64,000 bases of DNA from Streptomyces asiaticus (GCF_018138715.1 NZ_JAGSHX010000006.1:9486001-9550000); one strand, 5' to 3'; counted from the first letter of the stretch, positions 1-8,806 are shown. The notes: generated from the sequence alone by a model not told the origin. Made by a program: numbers and translations.

Positions 1-685
1 CCCCGGCGCGGCCACGCGCCCGCCGGGGCCGGAGAACACCAGCGTGGGCAGCGCGTAGCGCACCCCGTCGTCGGTTTCCTTCACGCCAATGCCATGCGGC
101 CCCGGGGCGCGAAAGGCATGCGCCTCCGGGATGGGGTCACGGGCCTCGGCGTGGTCCCGCCGGACGGCCGCCACCACCTCCGGATCGTCCATCTCCGCGC
201 CCAGCCGCCCCCTGTCGACACCGTCGAGGCCGGCCAGGGCGTCGAGCACGCGCTGCGCCGTATCGGCCGGGGTACCCAGCACGAACGTGGTCTCGCGCAG
301 CCGCCGCAGCACCCGCTCCGCGGCCCTCCCGTCCTGCCGCTCGGCCGCCTTCGCGGCGAGCGAGGCCGGCCGGCTGGTGGCCGCCACCCAGCGCAGCCGG
401 TGGGCGTGGGGCGCCCGCGTATGGCGGGCGATATCGGCGATGTAGCGGCCGTACCAGGTGGTCTCGGCGGCCGGATCGGGCGCCGGGTCGTCGTCCTCGT
501 CGAAGAGGATGCCGAACACCCGGCGCCAGCGGGCCCGCCCCCGCGGTGAGCGCCCGCAGCAGGCGGAACGCGGGCTCGGAGCCCCACGCCCACGGGCAGG
601 CCGGATCGGTGTACTCCACGATCTCGACGGCCCCGTCGCCGTCCGGCTCGGCGCTCCGGGGCCGGTCCGGGCGTACGGACGTCAT
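1..685 (-). pseudogene. DsbA-family (FrnE-like) thioredoxin-fold protein, frameshifted and cut by the window edge
   Basis: The ATG at 685 opens a frame reading VEIVEYTDPACPWAWGSEP, the strand and redox-site region of FrnE-type DsbA proteins. It has one Cys in CPWAW rather than CxxC. The frame turns to nonsense near 541. Dropping one base from the run of five C at 538-542 joins it to the continuation RWRRVFGILFDEDDDP, then TTWYGRYIADIARH, then a helical segment that runs off the window. This is either a real one-base insertion or a sequencing error in the homopolymer. The start overlaps the stop of the Rrf2 gene (ATGA), so the two form one unit. The partner substrate is unknown. The family handles dithiol chemistry or glutathione/mycothiol-linked isomerisation. 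Confidence 0.75.
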
Positions 686-1092
686 GCGGCCAGCCGCTCA
701 CGCACCAGATCGCTCAGCGCGGTGGAGGTCAGCACCTGGCGCACATGGTCCTCCATCCCGCGCCACACCCCGGGCAGCCCGGCCGCCGGGCCGCGGTAGC
801 CCAGGTCGTCCAGCCGCTCGCCGCGCAGCGTCAGGAACGCCCCGTCCACCGCGACCACGATGTCCGCGAGCGTGGTCTCGGCGGGGTCGCGGGCGAGCCA
901 GTAGCCACCCTCACAGCCGCGCTGGCTGCGCACCAGACCGGCCTGGCGCAGATCGCGGAAGACCGCCTTGAGGAACCGGAAGGGGATGTCCTGGGAGGTC
1001 GCTATCGCCTCACATGTGAGCGGCCTGCCGGTGTCCGCGGCCAGCTCCGCCAGCGCCCGGACCGCGTAGTCCGCCTTCGCCGAGATCTGCAT
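682..1092 (-). CDS. Rrf2-family transcriptional regulator, no iron-sulfur cysteines
   Basis: 136 residues starting MQISAKADYAVRALAEL, the standard Rrf2 opening. A winged helix covers about residues 1-60, followed by the EGGYWLARDPAETTLADIV wing and linker typical of the family. An in-frame start exists further upstream (1158), but the family alignment favours ATG 1092. The three-cysteine cluster motif that IscR/NsrR/RsrR carry around residues 90-106 is missing; the only Cys are in LTCEA and RGCEGG. An Fe-S sensor is therefore unlikely, and thiol or ligand sensing is possible. It precedes the DsbA-like gene with an ATGA overlap and faces the cupin gene across about 95 bp, so it may control both. 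That last point is inference. Confidence 0.85.
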   Translation of the reverse strand: MQISAKADYAVRALAELAADTGRPLTCEAIATSQDIPFRFLKAVFRDLRQAGLVRSQRGCEGGYWLARDPAETTLADIVVAVDGAFLTLRGERLDDLGYRGPAAGLPGVWRGMEDHVRQVLTSTALSDLVRERLAA

Positions 1093-1151
1093 ACGGCCAT
1101 TATGCAGTGTGGATTTCACGGTGTTGTGCCTGGTGAGGGAAAGGACACCTG

Positions 1152-1181
1152 TTGACATCCATTACCGGTGCTTTCTACGGT
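1152..1181 (+). promoter_or_regulatory. Candidate housekeeping promoter for a leaderless cupin transcript
   Basis: TTGACA at 1152-1157 and TACGGT at 1176-1181 are separated by 18 bp, close to the Streptomyces HrdB-type consensus. The ATG at 1189 lies 7 bp after the -10 hexamer, so the transcript would start at or next to the start codon. Confidence 0.45.
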
Positions 1182-1188
1182 CGGTGGC

Positions 1189-1695
1189 ATGACGACGCCC
1201 GGCGGCGACCCCGCGCAGCAGCACGACGCGTTCCATCCGCATCTGAACGCCACCGCCCCCGACAGTCCCTTGCGGTCGCGTCTGCACCACATCCGCACCG
1301 AGGACGTCGACCCCGGCACCGCCCAGACCGAGGGCATGCGGCGGTTCGCCGCGATCAGCGGCCAGTCGGTGGGGTCCGAGCGGCTCTGGATGGGCCAGAC
1401 CCATGTGGCGCCGGACACCGCCTCCGCCAACCACCACCACGGCGAGTCCGAGACGGCCATCTTCGTGGTGCGGGGCCACCCCGAGTTCGTCTTCGCCGAG
1501 GAGCGGGACGGACACGTCGAGGAGATCCGGCTGCGCACCCGGCCGGGTGACTACATCTTCGTACCGCCCTATGTGCCGCACCGGGAGGAGAACCCGGACC
1601 CCGACGACGAGGCGGTGGTGGTCATCGCCCGCAGCACCCAGGAGGCCATCGTGGTGAACCTGCCGGAGCTGTATGTGCTGGAGCGCGGGGAGTAA
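1189..1695 (+). CDS. Single-domain cupin protein
   Basis: 168 residues. Cupin motif 1 is seen as NHHHGESETAIFVVRG and motif 2 as RPGDYIFVPPYVPHREEN, giving the His/His/Glu/His metal set of the fold. The N-terminal 40 residues are variable and hydrophilic. A GTG at 1168 could add seven residues, but the ATG at 1189 sits right behind a good promoter. The reaction is not deducible: cupins include dioxygenases, isomerases and storage proteins. It is divergent from the Rrf2/DsbA-like pair, which suggests a shared redox or small-molecule stress response. Confidence 0.8.
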   Translation: MTTPGGDPAQQHDAFHPHLNATAPDSPLRSRLHHIRTEDVDPGTAQTEGMRRFAAISGQSVGSERLWMGQTHVAPDTASANHHHGESETAIFVVRGHPEFVFAEERDGHVEEIRLRTRPGDYIFVPPYVPHREENPDPDDEAVVVIARSTQEAIVVNLPELYVLERGE

Positions 1696-1813
1696 CCGGC
1701 CGCGCACACGGATGGCCGCATCGGACCGGCCTGCCGTGCATCCGCCCGGCGCTCCTGGGTAGTCGCCTCTGCTGTGCCCACTCCATCGACGCATCGACGA
1801 AAGGAGCGGCATC

Positions 1814-2050
1814 GTGAGCGACGACCGGCGACCGGAGGAACGCGAGGAGCGGGGCGGGATCCCCAGGGACCTCCCCGACCAGCAGGCGCAGGACGGGCCC
1901 GACCACCTGGATGTGGCGGGCGACGGGCATGAGCCGGACGATGTGGACGACATCCCCGAGACGGACGAGTCCGGCACCGGACGGCGGGGGAAGCCGCAGA
2001 CCGGGAGCGTGCACCCCGAGCAGCCCGTCCCGGACGAGCCCTCGGGGTGA
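1814..2050 (+). CDS. Small acidic hydrophilic protein of unknown function
   Basis: 78 residues from GTG 1814 behind a good ribosome site (AAAGGAG at 1800-1806). The product is rich in Asp, Glu, Pro and Gly, with no hydrophobic segment and no cysteine. It is probably intrinsically disordered. Codon use is normal for the window and the ribosome site is strong, so I regard it as real, but I do not recognise the family. It lies alone between the cupin gene and the convergent XRE-cupin regulator. Confidence 0.6.
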   Translation: MSDDRRPEEREERGGIPRDLPDQQAQDGPDHLDVAGDGHEPDDVDDIPETDESGTGRRGKPQTGSVHPEQPVPDEPSG

Positions 2051-2075
2051 ACGCCCCGGCGGCGACGGGGGCGGG

Positions 2076-2672
2076 TCAGGTACCGGCGGGGCGGGCGCGG
2101 ACATGGATGCGCTCGCCCTGCGCCCCGAACAGGGAGAGGAACTCCACCGGCTGGTCCCCGGCGTTGGCGAAGCCATGGGGGGTGCGGGTGTCGAATTCGG
2201 CGGCCTCGCCGGCCGCGAGCACCAGGTCGTGCTCGCCCAGCGTCAGTCGTAGCCGCCCGGAGAGCACATAGAGCCACTCATAGCCCTCGTGCACCCGCTG
2301 CTCCAGCGGCTCGTCGCTCCTGCCCTGCGGCCGGGGCGGCATGATCTGCTTGTACGCGTGCAGCCCGCCCAGATAGCGGGTCAGCGGAACGAACGTCTGG
2401 CCGTGCCGGGTGAACGGCCGTGGATGGACCCGCGGATCCCCGGTGGCCGGCGCCCCCACCAGCTCGTCCAGCTGCACTCCGTACGCCTTGGCCAGCGGCA
2501 GCAGCAGCTCCAGGGTCGGCTTGCGCTGCCCCGACTCCAGCCGCGACAGGGTGCTCAGCGAGATGCCCGTCGTCTCGCTGAGCTGGGCGAGGGTGGTGCC
2601 ACGGGTGCGCCGCAGCGCCCGCAGCCGGGGTCCTACGGCGGTCAGCACCTCGGTGAGGTCTTCGTCAGCCAT
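2076..2672 (-). CDS. XRE-family regulator with C-terminal cupin domain
   Basis: 198 residues. The helix-turn-helix covers about residues 10-65 (LRALRRTRGTTLAQLSE, then SLSTLSRLESGQRKPTLE). The cupin covers about 105-195 (YEWLYVLSGRLRLTLGEHD, FDTRTPHGFANAG). This is the layout of PuuR/SutR-like small-ligand repressors. ATG 2672 is chosen because homology begins there. Its AAGG lies very close, so a GTG 15 bp upstream is a possible alternative. The gene is divergent from the methyltransferase at 2761 with an 88-bp gap, so it likely represses itself and that gene. Confidence 0.85.
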   Translation of the reverse strand: MADEDLTEVLTAVGPRLRALRRTRGTTLAQLSETTGISLSTLSRLESGQRKPTLELLLPLAKAYGVQLDELVGAPATGDPRVHPRPFTRHGQTFVPLTRYLGGLHAYKQIMPPRPQGRSDEPLEQRVHEGYEWLYVLSGRLRLTLGEHDLVLAAGEAAEFDTRTPHGFANAGDQPVEFLSLFGAQGERIHVRARPAGT

Positions 2673-2760
2673 ACCTTCATTTGCCACCCCGGCAAAGAAG
2701 TTTGTCAAGTGGCCACGGCCGGACGCACTCTCTTGACCCAACGAAGGGAGCACATCCGAT

Positions 2761-3405
2761 ATGACCACCAGGCCCGACATCCCGCCCGGCACCACGCCCG
2801 GGGAGTTCTGGGACACCTTCTACAGCGCCGAGGACCACGTCTGGAGCGGCAGGCCCAACGCCGCCCTGGTGCGCGAGGTCACCGGGCTGACCCCCGGCCG
2901 CGCACTGGATCTGGGCTGCGGCGAGGGCGCCGACGCCATCTGGCTCGCCCGGCAGGGCTGGCGGGTCACCGCCGTCGACGTCTCCCAGGTGGCCCTGGAC
3001 CGCGGCGCCGGACACGCGGCGTCGGAAGGTGTCGGCGACCGCATCGAATGGCAGCCGCACGACCTGTCCGTGTCCTTCCCGGCCGGCACCTTCGACCTGG
3101 TCTCCACCTACTTCCTGCACTCCTGGCTCGAGCTGCCCCGGGAGCGGATCCTGCGCAGCGCCGCGGGCGCCGTCGCACCGGGCGGGGTGCTCCTGATCAC
3201 CGGACACGCAGGATTCCCGTCCTGGGTGGCGGACCCCGATCCGGACTTCCACTTCCCGACCCCCGAGGAGGTGCTCGCCGGGCTCGACCTCGCGGAGGGG
3301 GAGTGGGAGGTCCTCGTCAGCGAGGTGCACGAGGAGAAGATGACCGACCCCGAGGGAAAGCCGGCCACCCGCGTCGACAACACCGTGAAGGTCCGCCGCC
3401 GCTGA
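2761..3405 (+). CDS. Class I SAM-dependent methyltransferase
   Basis: 214 residues with the Rossmann motif I ALDLGCGEGADAIWLA at residues 48-63, motif II VTAVDVS, and a family core FDLVSTYFLHSW at about 110-121. This resembles small-molecule or thiol/tellurite-type (TehB-like) methyltransferases, but the substrate is not evident. A strong ribosome site (GAAGGGAG) precedes ATG 2761. It is divergently arranged with the XRE-cupin regulator, its probable controller. Confidence 0.85.
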   Translation: MTTRPDIPPGTTPGEFWDTFYSAEDHVWSGRPNAALVREVTGLTPGRALDLGCGEGADAIWLARQGWRVTAVDVSQVALDRGAGHAASEGVGDRIEWQPHDLSVSFPAGTFDLVSTYFLHSWLELPRERILRSAAGAVAPGGVLLITGHAGFPSWVADPDPDFHFPTPEEVLAGLDLAEGEWEVLVSEVHEEKMTDPEGKPATRVDNTVKVRRR

Positions 3406-3466
3406 CGGCGATTCCCGGCCGCTGACGGGGATTCCCCACCGCCGACGAGGAAGCGCCTCGCCGCCC

Positions 3467-4537
3467 TCAGGAAGTGGCTGACGAACCGGTGCGCCGGAAC
3501 GCCCAGTCCATGCGTGGCTCCACCAGAGCGCGCAGGACCCGTCGCACCGGTTCCGTGCACAATACGGTGATCATGAGCACCGCGGCCGCCGTGACGGTGA
3601 GCTCCCCGAGCGGGGTGTGCAGCCACGGATGGTCGTACCAGTCCCAGAAGCGGGACGACTTGATGATGAAGCCGTGCAGCAGATAGCCGTACAGCGTCCC
3701 GGAGCCGAGCGTGGTGAACCAGGTCCTGCGCCCCGGCACCCAGGCCAGGAAGCAGGCCGTCAGCACCAGCGCCAGACCGAAGAGGACGGGTGTGGTGAGC
3801 AGACCGGCCCAGGACGGTACGCCGTCCAGCTTGGCGACGCTCTTGCGGTGGTAGAACCACTCCGCGTCCATCCAGGGCGCCACCGCGTACGCCGTGCACA
3901 GGGCGAAGGCCGCCACCGGAAGGGCGACCAGCCGGGCCCGCCGGGTCCGCAGCCGGGTGAAGTGGTCCGGGCGCAGGGTGAGCCCGACCACGAAGAACGG
4001 GAGGAACGCCAGCACCCGCTGGAGACCGAGATCCCCGCCCGCCTCCGGGGAGATCGAGGCCAGCGCGGCCACCGCCAGCGCGACCGGCACCGGATGGCGC
4101 AGCGCGAGCCACAGCGGAGTGGTGACCCGCCAGATGAACAGCGCGGCCAGGAACCACATCACATACCAGGGGTCGAGCAGGCTGATGGGATAGCCCGGAT
4201 CGTCCTGCGCCCAGCGGTAGAAGAGCGTGTACGCCACCTCGAAGACCAGGTACGGCACCACGACGCCCGTGAGCAGCCGCTTCACCCGCCCCGGCGCCAT
4301 GTCGAAACTCCGCGAGAAGTAGCCCGATATGAGGGCGAACGCGGGCATGTGGAACGCGTACACCGTCAGGTAGATCGCGGTGGCCGCCCGGCTGCCGTAG
4401 GTGAGCGGCTCCCATGCGTGGCCGCACGCCACCAGCACGATGGTGAGGTACTTCGCGTTGTCGAAGTACGGGTCGCGCGTCCGGCCTCCGGACGCGCCGC
4501 CATCGCGCGGCCGTGGCAAGGCCGGTGGTGTGGTCAC
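3467..4537 (-). CDS. Integral membrane acyltransferase (acyltransferase_3 family)
   Basis: 356 residues with about ten hydrophobic segments. The family N-terminal signature is present as RDPYFDNAKYLTIVLVACGHAWEP, with the conserved His in GHAWE, and YGYLLHGF sits near the C-terminus. These membrane enzymes O-acylate exported sugars, glycans or antibiotics. I choose GTG 4537 because an AGGAG lies 10 bases before it; an upstream ATG at 4633 has no visible site and adds low-complexity sequence. It follows dhaL by 194 bp on the same strand but need not be in that operon. Confidence 0.8.
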   Translation of the reverse strand: MTTPPALPRPRDGGASGGRTRDPYFDNAKYLTIVLVACGHAWEPLTYGSRAATAIYLTVYAFHMPAFALISGYFSRSFDMAPGRVKRLLTGVVVPYLVFEVAYTLFYRWAQDDPGYPISLLDPWYVMWFLAALFIWRVTTPLWLALRHPVPVALAVAALASISPEAGGDLGLQRVLAFLPFFVVGLTLRPDHFTRLRTRRARLVALPVAAFALCTAYAVAPWMDAEWFYHRKSVAKLDGVPSWAGLLTTPVLFGLALVLTACFLAWVPGRRTWFTTLGSGTLYGYLLHGFIIKSSRFWDWYDHPWLHTPLGELTVTAAAVLMITVLCTEPVRRVLRALVEPRMDWAFRRTGSSATS

Positions 4538-4731
4538 ACGGGCGGCGGTCTCCTGCTGCACAGATTCTCCCGGACACCTTTGATCGAGCCGACAGTCGAA
4601 TCCTGGTCGTCTGCCCCGCTCTGCTCCTCTCATGCGGCCAGGACCCGGATCCCAGTACGTGCGGCCCGGCCGCGGCGTTCACCGGCGGGCGGCACGTTCC
4701 GGGGAACCCCCGATGGCCTCGGCCTTTCTCC

Positions 4732-5433
4732 TCAGGACACGGGGAGCCGGCTGAGCGAGGTGAGCTCGGCGTGTGCGGAAGCGAACAGCAGGGCCACGGC
4801 CAGGGCGCCCGGGTCGGGGACGCCGCGCGAGTGGTCGCCGGTGTAGCTGGCGCGTCCGCGGCGGGCGCGCAGATCGGTGGTGGAGCGGGCGCCCCGGTGG
4901 GCCGCCACCGCGGCCACATGGAGCGCGTGCGCGGGGTCGGCGGTGGGTTCGCAGGAGGCGAGGGCCCGTGCGGCGGGGACGAGGGCGTCCACCATGGTCT
5001 TGTCGCCCACCTCGGCCTCGCCGACCCGCTGGATCGCGGCCGCGCCCGCGGCGGTTCCGAGGGCCAGCGCCGCGGTCCCGGGCGGGTCGGCGGCCATCCC
5101 CAGCGCGTCGGCGAGCTCCTGGAAGAGCAGCCCGAACAGGGGACCGCTGGTGCCGCCCACGTCGTCGAGGAAGACCCGTGCGGCGGCGTCCAGCGGTGCG
5201 TCCGGGCCCCTCCGATCCCGTTCGCCGTTCCCCGCGCCCGCCGCCAGGGCGTCCAGCGCGCGGCGGACACCGTCCAGCCCGGTGACCAGATTGGCGCCGA
5301 AGTCCCCGTCGCCCGCCTTCTGGTCGAGCGCGGTGAGCTCGGGCTCCACGGAGCGTACGGTGGCGGCGAACCGTGTCATCCAGTCCATGACGGCGGTGTG
5401 GGTGAGGCCCTTGGGGCCGGGCTGGTCGGGCAT
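4732..5433 (-). CDS. dhaL: Dihydroxyacetone kinase subunit DhaL (ADP/ATP-binding)
   Basis: 233 residues. The nucleotide-magnesium site LDQKAGDGDFGANL near residues 35-48 matches the DhaL motif, with Phe where His is usual. GGTSGPLFG and GDKTMVDAL follow, both typical DhaL loops. In two-subunit systems DhaL holds a tightly bound nucleotide that transfers phosphate to dihydroxyacetone on DhaK, and DhaM recharges it. ATG 5433 is used; an upstream in-frame ATG would add a Pro-rich stretch. It follows dhaK by 49 bp in the same operon. Confidence 0.9.
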   Translation of the reverse strand: MPDQPGPKGLTHTAVMDWMTRFAATVRSVEPELTALDQKAGDGDFGANLVTGLDGVRRALDALAAGAGNGERDRRGPDAPLDAAARVFLDDVGGTSGPLFGLLFQELADALGMAADPPGTAALALGTAAGAAAIQRVGEAEVGDKTMVDALVPAARALASCEPTADPAHALHVAAVAAHRGARSTTDLRARRGRASYTGDHSRGVPDPGALAVALLFASAHAELTSLSRLPVS

Positions 5434-5482
5434 GGGCGGGGCAACTCCTCGGGGCGGTGGCGGGGTCACGCGGGCAGGCGGA

Positions 5483-6481
5483 TCACAGGGGCCAGGCGGG
5501 GGTGCGGGCGGGGGCGTCCCACAGCCGCAGCGCCTCCGCGTCGGTGGCGAACAGGGTCAGTGAGAAGCCCCGCATGTCCAGGGCGCTCACGAAGGTGCCG
5601 GTCAGGGACCGGTCGAGGCCGACACCGCGGTCGTCGAGGGCCTTGGCGACCGCGTGGCGGATGCCGTACAGCTCCAGCGAGGTGATCGAGCCCAGCCCGT
5701 TGACCAGGGCGAGCACCCGTGCCCCGGCGCTGTCCGGCAGCGCGGCCAGCAGCTGGTCGGTCATGGTCTCGACCAGCTTGCCGAGCGGTGCGTGCGGGGT
5801 GGTCCCCTCGGCCCGCTCCCCGTGGATGCCGACCCCGAACTCCAGGACGTTGTCGGGCAGGGTGAAGGCCGGTGTCCCGGACTGGGGCGTGGTGTGGGCG
5901 GCCGCGGCGACGGCGAGGCTGCGGGCCCGCCGGGTCACATCGGTGCCGAGCGCGACCAGGTCCTCCAGACCGCGCCCCTCGTCGGCGGCGGCGCCGAGGA
6001 TCTTCTCGACGATCAGGGTGGCGCCGGTGCCGCGGCGGCCGACCGCGATGTCGTCCGAGTCGGTGGCGAGGTCGTCGTCGATGAGGACCCGGGCGCAGCG
6101 GATGCCCTCGTGGGCGAGGCGCTCGGCGGCGATGCCGAAGTTGATGCGGTCTCCGGTGTAGTTCTTGACGATGTGCAGCACCCCGTCGGCCCGGGCGACG
6201 GCCCGGCTGGCCTCGAAGATCTGCCGGTTGTGGGGCGAGGCGAAGATCCGGCCGGGGCAGGCGGCGTCCAGCATCCCCGTCCCGAGGAAACCGGAGTGCA
6301 GCGGTTCATGGCCGGACCCGCCGCCCGAGACCAGCCCGACGCGGCGGGCGGGCGCGATGTGGCGGGTGTGGAAGTACCCGTGGTCGGGGTTGTAGGCGAC
6401 GAGGTCGGCATGGGCGGCGGCGAAGCCCGCGAGCGCGTCGGGAACGAGAGACTCGGGCGAGTCGCGGAAGTACTGGGGCAT
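5483..6481 (-). CDS. dhaK: Dihydroxyacetone kinase subunit DhaK (substrate-binding)
   Basis: 332 residues, the usual length. SGGGSGHEPLHSGF (residues 52-65) forms the glycine loop. His58, Asp111 (NYTGDRINF) and His220 (GVGIHGER) correspond to the E. coli DhaK active-site His56, Asp109 and the His218 that binds dihydroxyacetone as a hemiaminal. It acts in the cytoplasm, making dihydroxyacetone phosphate from glycerol-derived or free dihydroxyacetone. GGGAG lies before ATG 6481. It is first gene of a dhaK-dhaL operon; the PTS-type phosphoryl donor dhaM is not in the window. Confidence 0.93.
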   Translation of the reverse strand: MPQYFRDSPESLVPDALAGFAAAHADLVAYNPDHGYFHTRHIAPARRVGLVSGGGSGHEPLHSGFLGTGMLDAACPGRIFASPHNRQIFEASRAVARADGVLHIVKNYTGDRINFGIAAERLAHEGIRCARVLIDDDLATDSDDIAVGRRGTGATLIVEKILGAAADEGRGLEDLVALGTDVTRRARSLAVAAAAHTTPQSGTPAFTLPDNVLEFGVGIHGERAEGTTPHAPLGKLVETMTDQLLAALPDSAGARVLALVNGLGSITSLELYGIRHAVAKALDDRGVGLDRSLTGTFVSALDMRGFSLTLFATDAEALRLWDAPARTPAWPL

Positions 6482-6805
6482 GATCTCGGCTCCCTGGGCG
6501 AGTGGGGCGGACGGGTGGGCTCGGCGGTCGAGCGCCGTCTCGGCGGTACGAGGGCTCAGGCACAGATAGTCGCCGCGACCCGGCGGCAGGGTGCTCAGGC
6601 TGGACAGCAGCGGGACTCCAACGGCCTACTGGCATACGCCGGTCGGGTACTGACGAGGGGTGGCCGGGGAGACCGGAGAGGGCTCGGCTCGTGTCCCGAC
6701 GGGGCGCTCGTGTCCCGACGGGACGGTGGAGAGGGAATCGTGTGCCGAGGGGGAGGGACGGGGTAGGGATCGGCGGACATCGGCACCACCCACAAGGAGC
6801 CACCC
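6482..6805. other. 324-bp intergenic region between divergent dhaK and acdS
   Basis: No gene is seen here. It must hold both divergent promoters. The half nearest acdS contains the tandem repeat array described separately. Confidence 0.6.
6687..6755 (+). promoter_or_regulatory. Tandem operator-like array upstream of acdS
   Basis: A 17-bp direct repeat, GCTCGTGTCCCGACGGG, occurs at 6687-6703 and 6706-6722, 19 bp apart. A degenerate third copy lies at about 6738-6755. The repeat core is a near-perfect inverted repeat (GTCCCG-A-CGGGAC in the second copy). Two or three stacked dyads 50-120 bp before acdS look like a regulator-binding array. Confidence 0.55.
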
Positions 6806-7813
6806 ATGTCCCTCGATGACTTCGAGCGCCACCCCCTGCTGTTCGGCCCCAGCCCGGTCCACCCCCTGGACCGGTTGAGCGAGCGTCTCGGCGGGGCGCG
6901 CGTCTGGGCCAAGCGCGAGGACTGCAACAGCGGACTGGCCTTCGGCGGCAACAAGACCCGCAAGCTGGAGTACCTCGTCCCCGACGCGCTCCGGAAGGGC
7001 GCGGACACCCTGGTGAGCATCGGCGGTGTGCAGTCCAATCACACCCGGCAGGTCGCCGCGGTGGCGGCGAAGCTGGGGCTGAGGGCCGTTCTGGTGCAGG
7101 AGAGCTGGGTGGACTGGCCCGACTCCGTCAACGACAAGGTGGGCAACATCCTGCTCTCCCGGATCATGGGCGCGCGGGTGAAGCTGGTCGACGCGGGATT
7201 CGGCATCGGCTTCAAGGACAGCTGGAACCAGGCCCTGGAGGACGTCCGTGCCGAGGGCGGCACGCCGTATCCGATCCCCGCCGGGGCCTCCGACCATCCG
7301 CTGGGCGGTCTGGGCTTCGCCAACTGGGCGCGGGAGGTCCAGGCGCAGGAGCGGGAGCTGGGGGTCTTCTTCGACACCATCGTGGTGTGCAGCGTCACCG
7401 GCTCCACCCAGGCGGGCATGATCGCGGGCTTCGCGGGCCAGGACCGCCCCCGCCGGGTCCTGGGCATCGACGCCTCCGCCAAACCGGCCGAGACCCGTGC
7501 CCAGGTGGAGAAGATCGCACGCGAGACCGCCGGGCTGATCGGCCTCGGCCGGGAGCTGCGCGATGAGGAGATCACCGTGCTGGAGGGCTGGGCCGGGGAC
7601 CTCTACGGCGTCCCGGTCGACTCCACCCTCGAGGCGATCCGGCTCACCGGAAGCCTCGAAGGGGTGATCCTCGACCCGGTCTACGAAGGCAAGTCCATGG
7701 CCGGGCTCATCGACCTCGTCCGCGACGGCGACATACCCAAGGACTCCAACGTCCTCTACGCCCACCTCGGCGGCCAGCCCGCGCTCAACGCCTACAGCGG
7801 CGCCTTCCGCTGA
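6806..7813 (+). CDS. acdS: 1-aminocyclopropane-1-carboxylate (ACC) deaminase
   Basis: 335 residues, a PLP enzyme that splits ACC into 2-oxobutanoate and ammonia. The PLP lysine is Lys50 in [20 protein letters not shown] and the phosphate loop [10 protein letters not shown] are present. Tyr293, Glu294 (DPVYEGKS) and Leu321 (YAHLGGQ) match Tyr294/Glu295/Leu322 of Pseudomonas ACC deaminase. The related D-cysteine desulfhydrases carry Ser and Thr at the last two positions, so this is a true ACC deaminase by those residues. AAGGAG precedes the ATG. In soil actinomycetes it lowers plant ethylene or provides nitrogen. It is divergent from dhaK and followed by an SDR gene. Confidence 0.93.
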   Translation: MSLDDFERHPLLFGPSPVHPLDRLSERLGGARVWAKREDCNSGLAFGGNKTRKLEYLVPDALRKGADTLVSIGGVQSNHTRQVAAVAAKLGLRAVLVQESWVDWPDSVNDKVGNILLSRIMGARVKLVDAGFGIGFKDSWNQALEDVRAEGGTPYPIPAGASDHPLGGLGFANWAREVQAQERELGVFFDTIVVCSVTGSTQAGMIAGFAGQDRPRRVLGIDASAKPAETRAQVEKIARETAGLIGLGRELRDEEITVLEGWAGDLYGVPVDSTLEAIRLTGSLEGVILDPVYEGKSMAGLIDLVRDGDIPKDSNVLYAHLGGQPALNAYSGAFR

Positions 7814-7943
7814 CAAGTCCGCCGAGAAGTCCGCTGAGAAGGCGGAACGGGGGCGATGGGCGGCCTCCGCCGGGGTACCCGGTCCACACCCCGGGCCACG
7901 CGACCCCGTGGCCTCCCCACCCCCGTAAGACCAGGGAGCCAGG

Positions 7944-8750
7944 GTGACGGATACGAACACCGGGAACGACCGGCCCGCCGGAGAGGCCGCACCCTCCTAC
8001 GGCCCGCTGTCGGGCTGCGTGGCGCTGGTGACCGGCGCGTCCAGCGGCATCGGAGCGGCCACCGCCGTGGCGCTGGCCCGGCAGGGCGCCGATCTCGCGG
8101 TGGTGGCCCGCCGTACCGAACGGCTGGAGGACCTGGCCGCCACGGTGCGCAAGGAGGGCCGCTCCTGCGCCGTCCTCACCGCCGATCTGCGGGACACCGC
8201 GCAGGCCCGCCAGTGTGTCGAGGACGCCGTCGAGCGGTGCGGACGGCTCGATGTGCTGGTGAACAACGCCGGCTCCGTGGTGCCCGGCAAGGTCGAGGAG
8301 AGCGACCCCGAGGGCTGGGAGCGGATGCTCGACCTCAACGTCAGGACCGTGCTGCACACCTCCCAGCAGGCGCTGCCCCATCTGCTGCGGACGGCGTCCG
8401 ACGACCCGCGCGGGGTGGCGGACCTGGTGAACGTCAGCTCGGTGGCCGGCCGGCTGGCACGCCCCGGCAACGGCGTCTACTCGGCCACCAAACACGCGGT
8501 GGGCGCCTTGAGCGAGGCCATGCGCCAGGAGGTGACGGCCCGCGGTGTCCGGGTGGGGCTGGTCGAGCCGGGCATGGTCGCCACGGAGCTGACGGCCGAC
8601 AGCGCGGTCGCCACCGTTGGACGCGGCGTGCCGCGCGAGTCCTGGCTGCACCCCGAGGACATCGCCCGCGCGATCGCCTTCATGGTCACCCAGCCCTCGC
8701 ACGCCGCCATCAATGAGATCATGGTGCGCCCCACCGCCCAGGAGTACTGA
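7944..8750 (+). CDS. Short-chain dehydrogenase/reductase
   Basis: 268 residues. The cofactor loop TGASSGIG is at residues 30-37, NNAG is in the middle, and the catalytic Ser (NVSSVAG) and YxxxK (YSATK) are present. This is a classical SDR with a 20-residue hydrophilic N-terminal extension. GTG 7944 follows AGGGAG. The Arg pair after the first strand (VVARRTERL) favours NADPH. The substrate is not evident. It lies 130 bp behind acdS on the same strand and is closed by two hairpins. Confidence 0.85.
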   Translation: MTDTNTGNDRPAGEAAPSYGPLSGCVALVTGASSGIGAATAVALARQGADLAVVARRTERLEDLAATVRKEGRSCAVLTADLRDTAQARQCVEDAVERCGRLDVLVNNAGSVVPGKVEESDPEGWERMLDLNVRTVLHTSQQALPHLLRTASDDPRGVADLVNVSSVAGRLARPGNGVYSATKHAVGALSEAMRQEVTARGVRVGLVEPGMVATELTADSAVATVGRGVPRESWLHPEDIARAIAFMVTQPSHAAINEIMVRPTAQEY

Positions 8751-8767
8751 CCGCACCACCCCCACCA

Positions 8768-8793
8768 CCCCGTAACGCCATGGCGTAACGGGG
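8768..8793 (+). terminator. Hairpin terminator after the SDR gene
   Basis: A 26-bp inverted repeat pairs at 12 of 13 positions (arms begin CCCCGT and end ACGGGG), 17 bp after the stop. No T-run follows, as is usual in Streptomyces. Confidence 0.6.
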
Positions 8794-8806
8794 CTTCAGG
8801 CGCATG

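Noticed and set aside
3108..5270. 720-codon minus-strand frame
   Set aside because: It crosses the acyltransferase and dhaL in the wrong frame.
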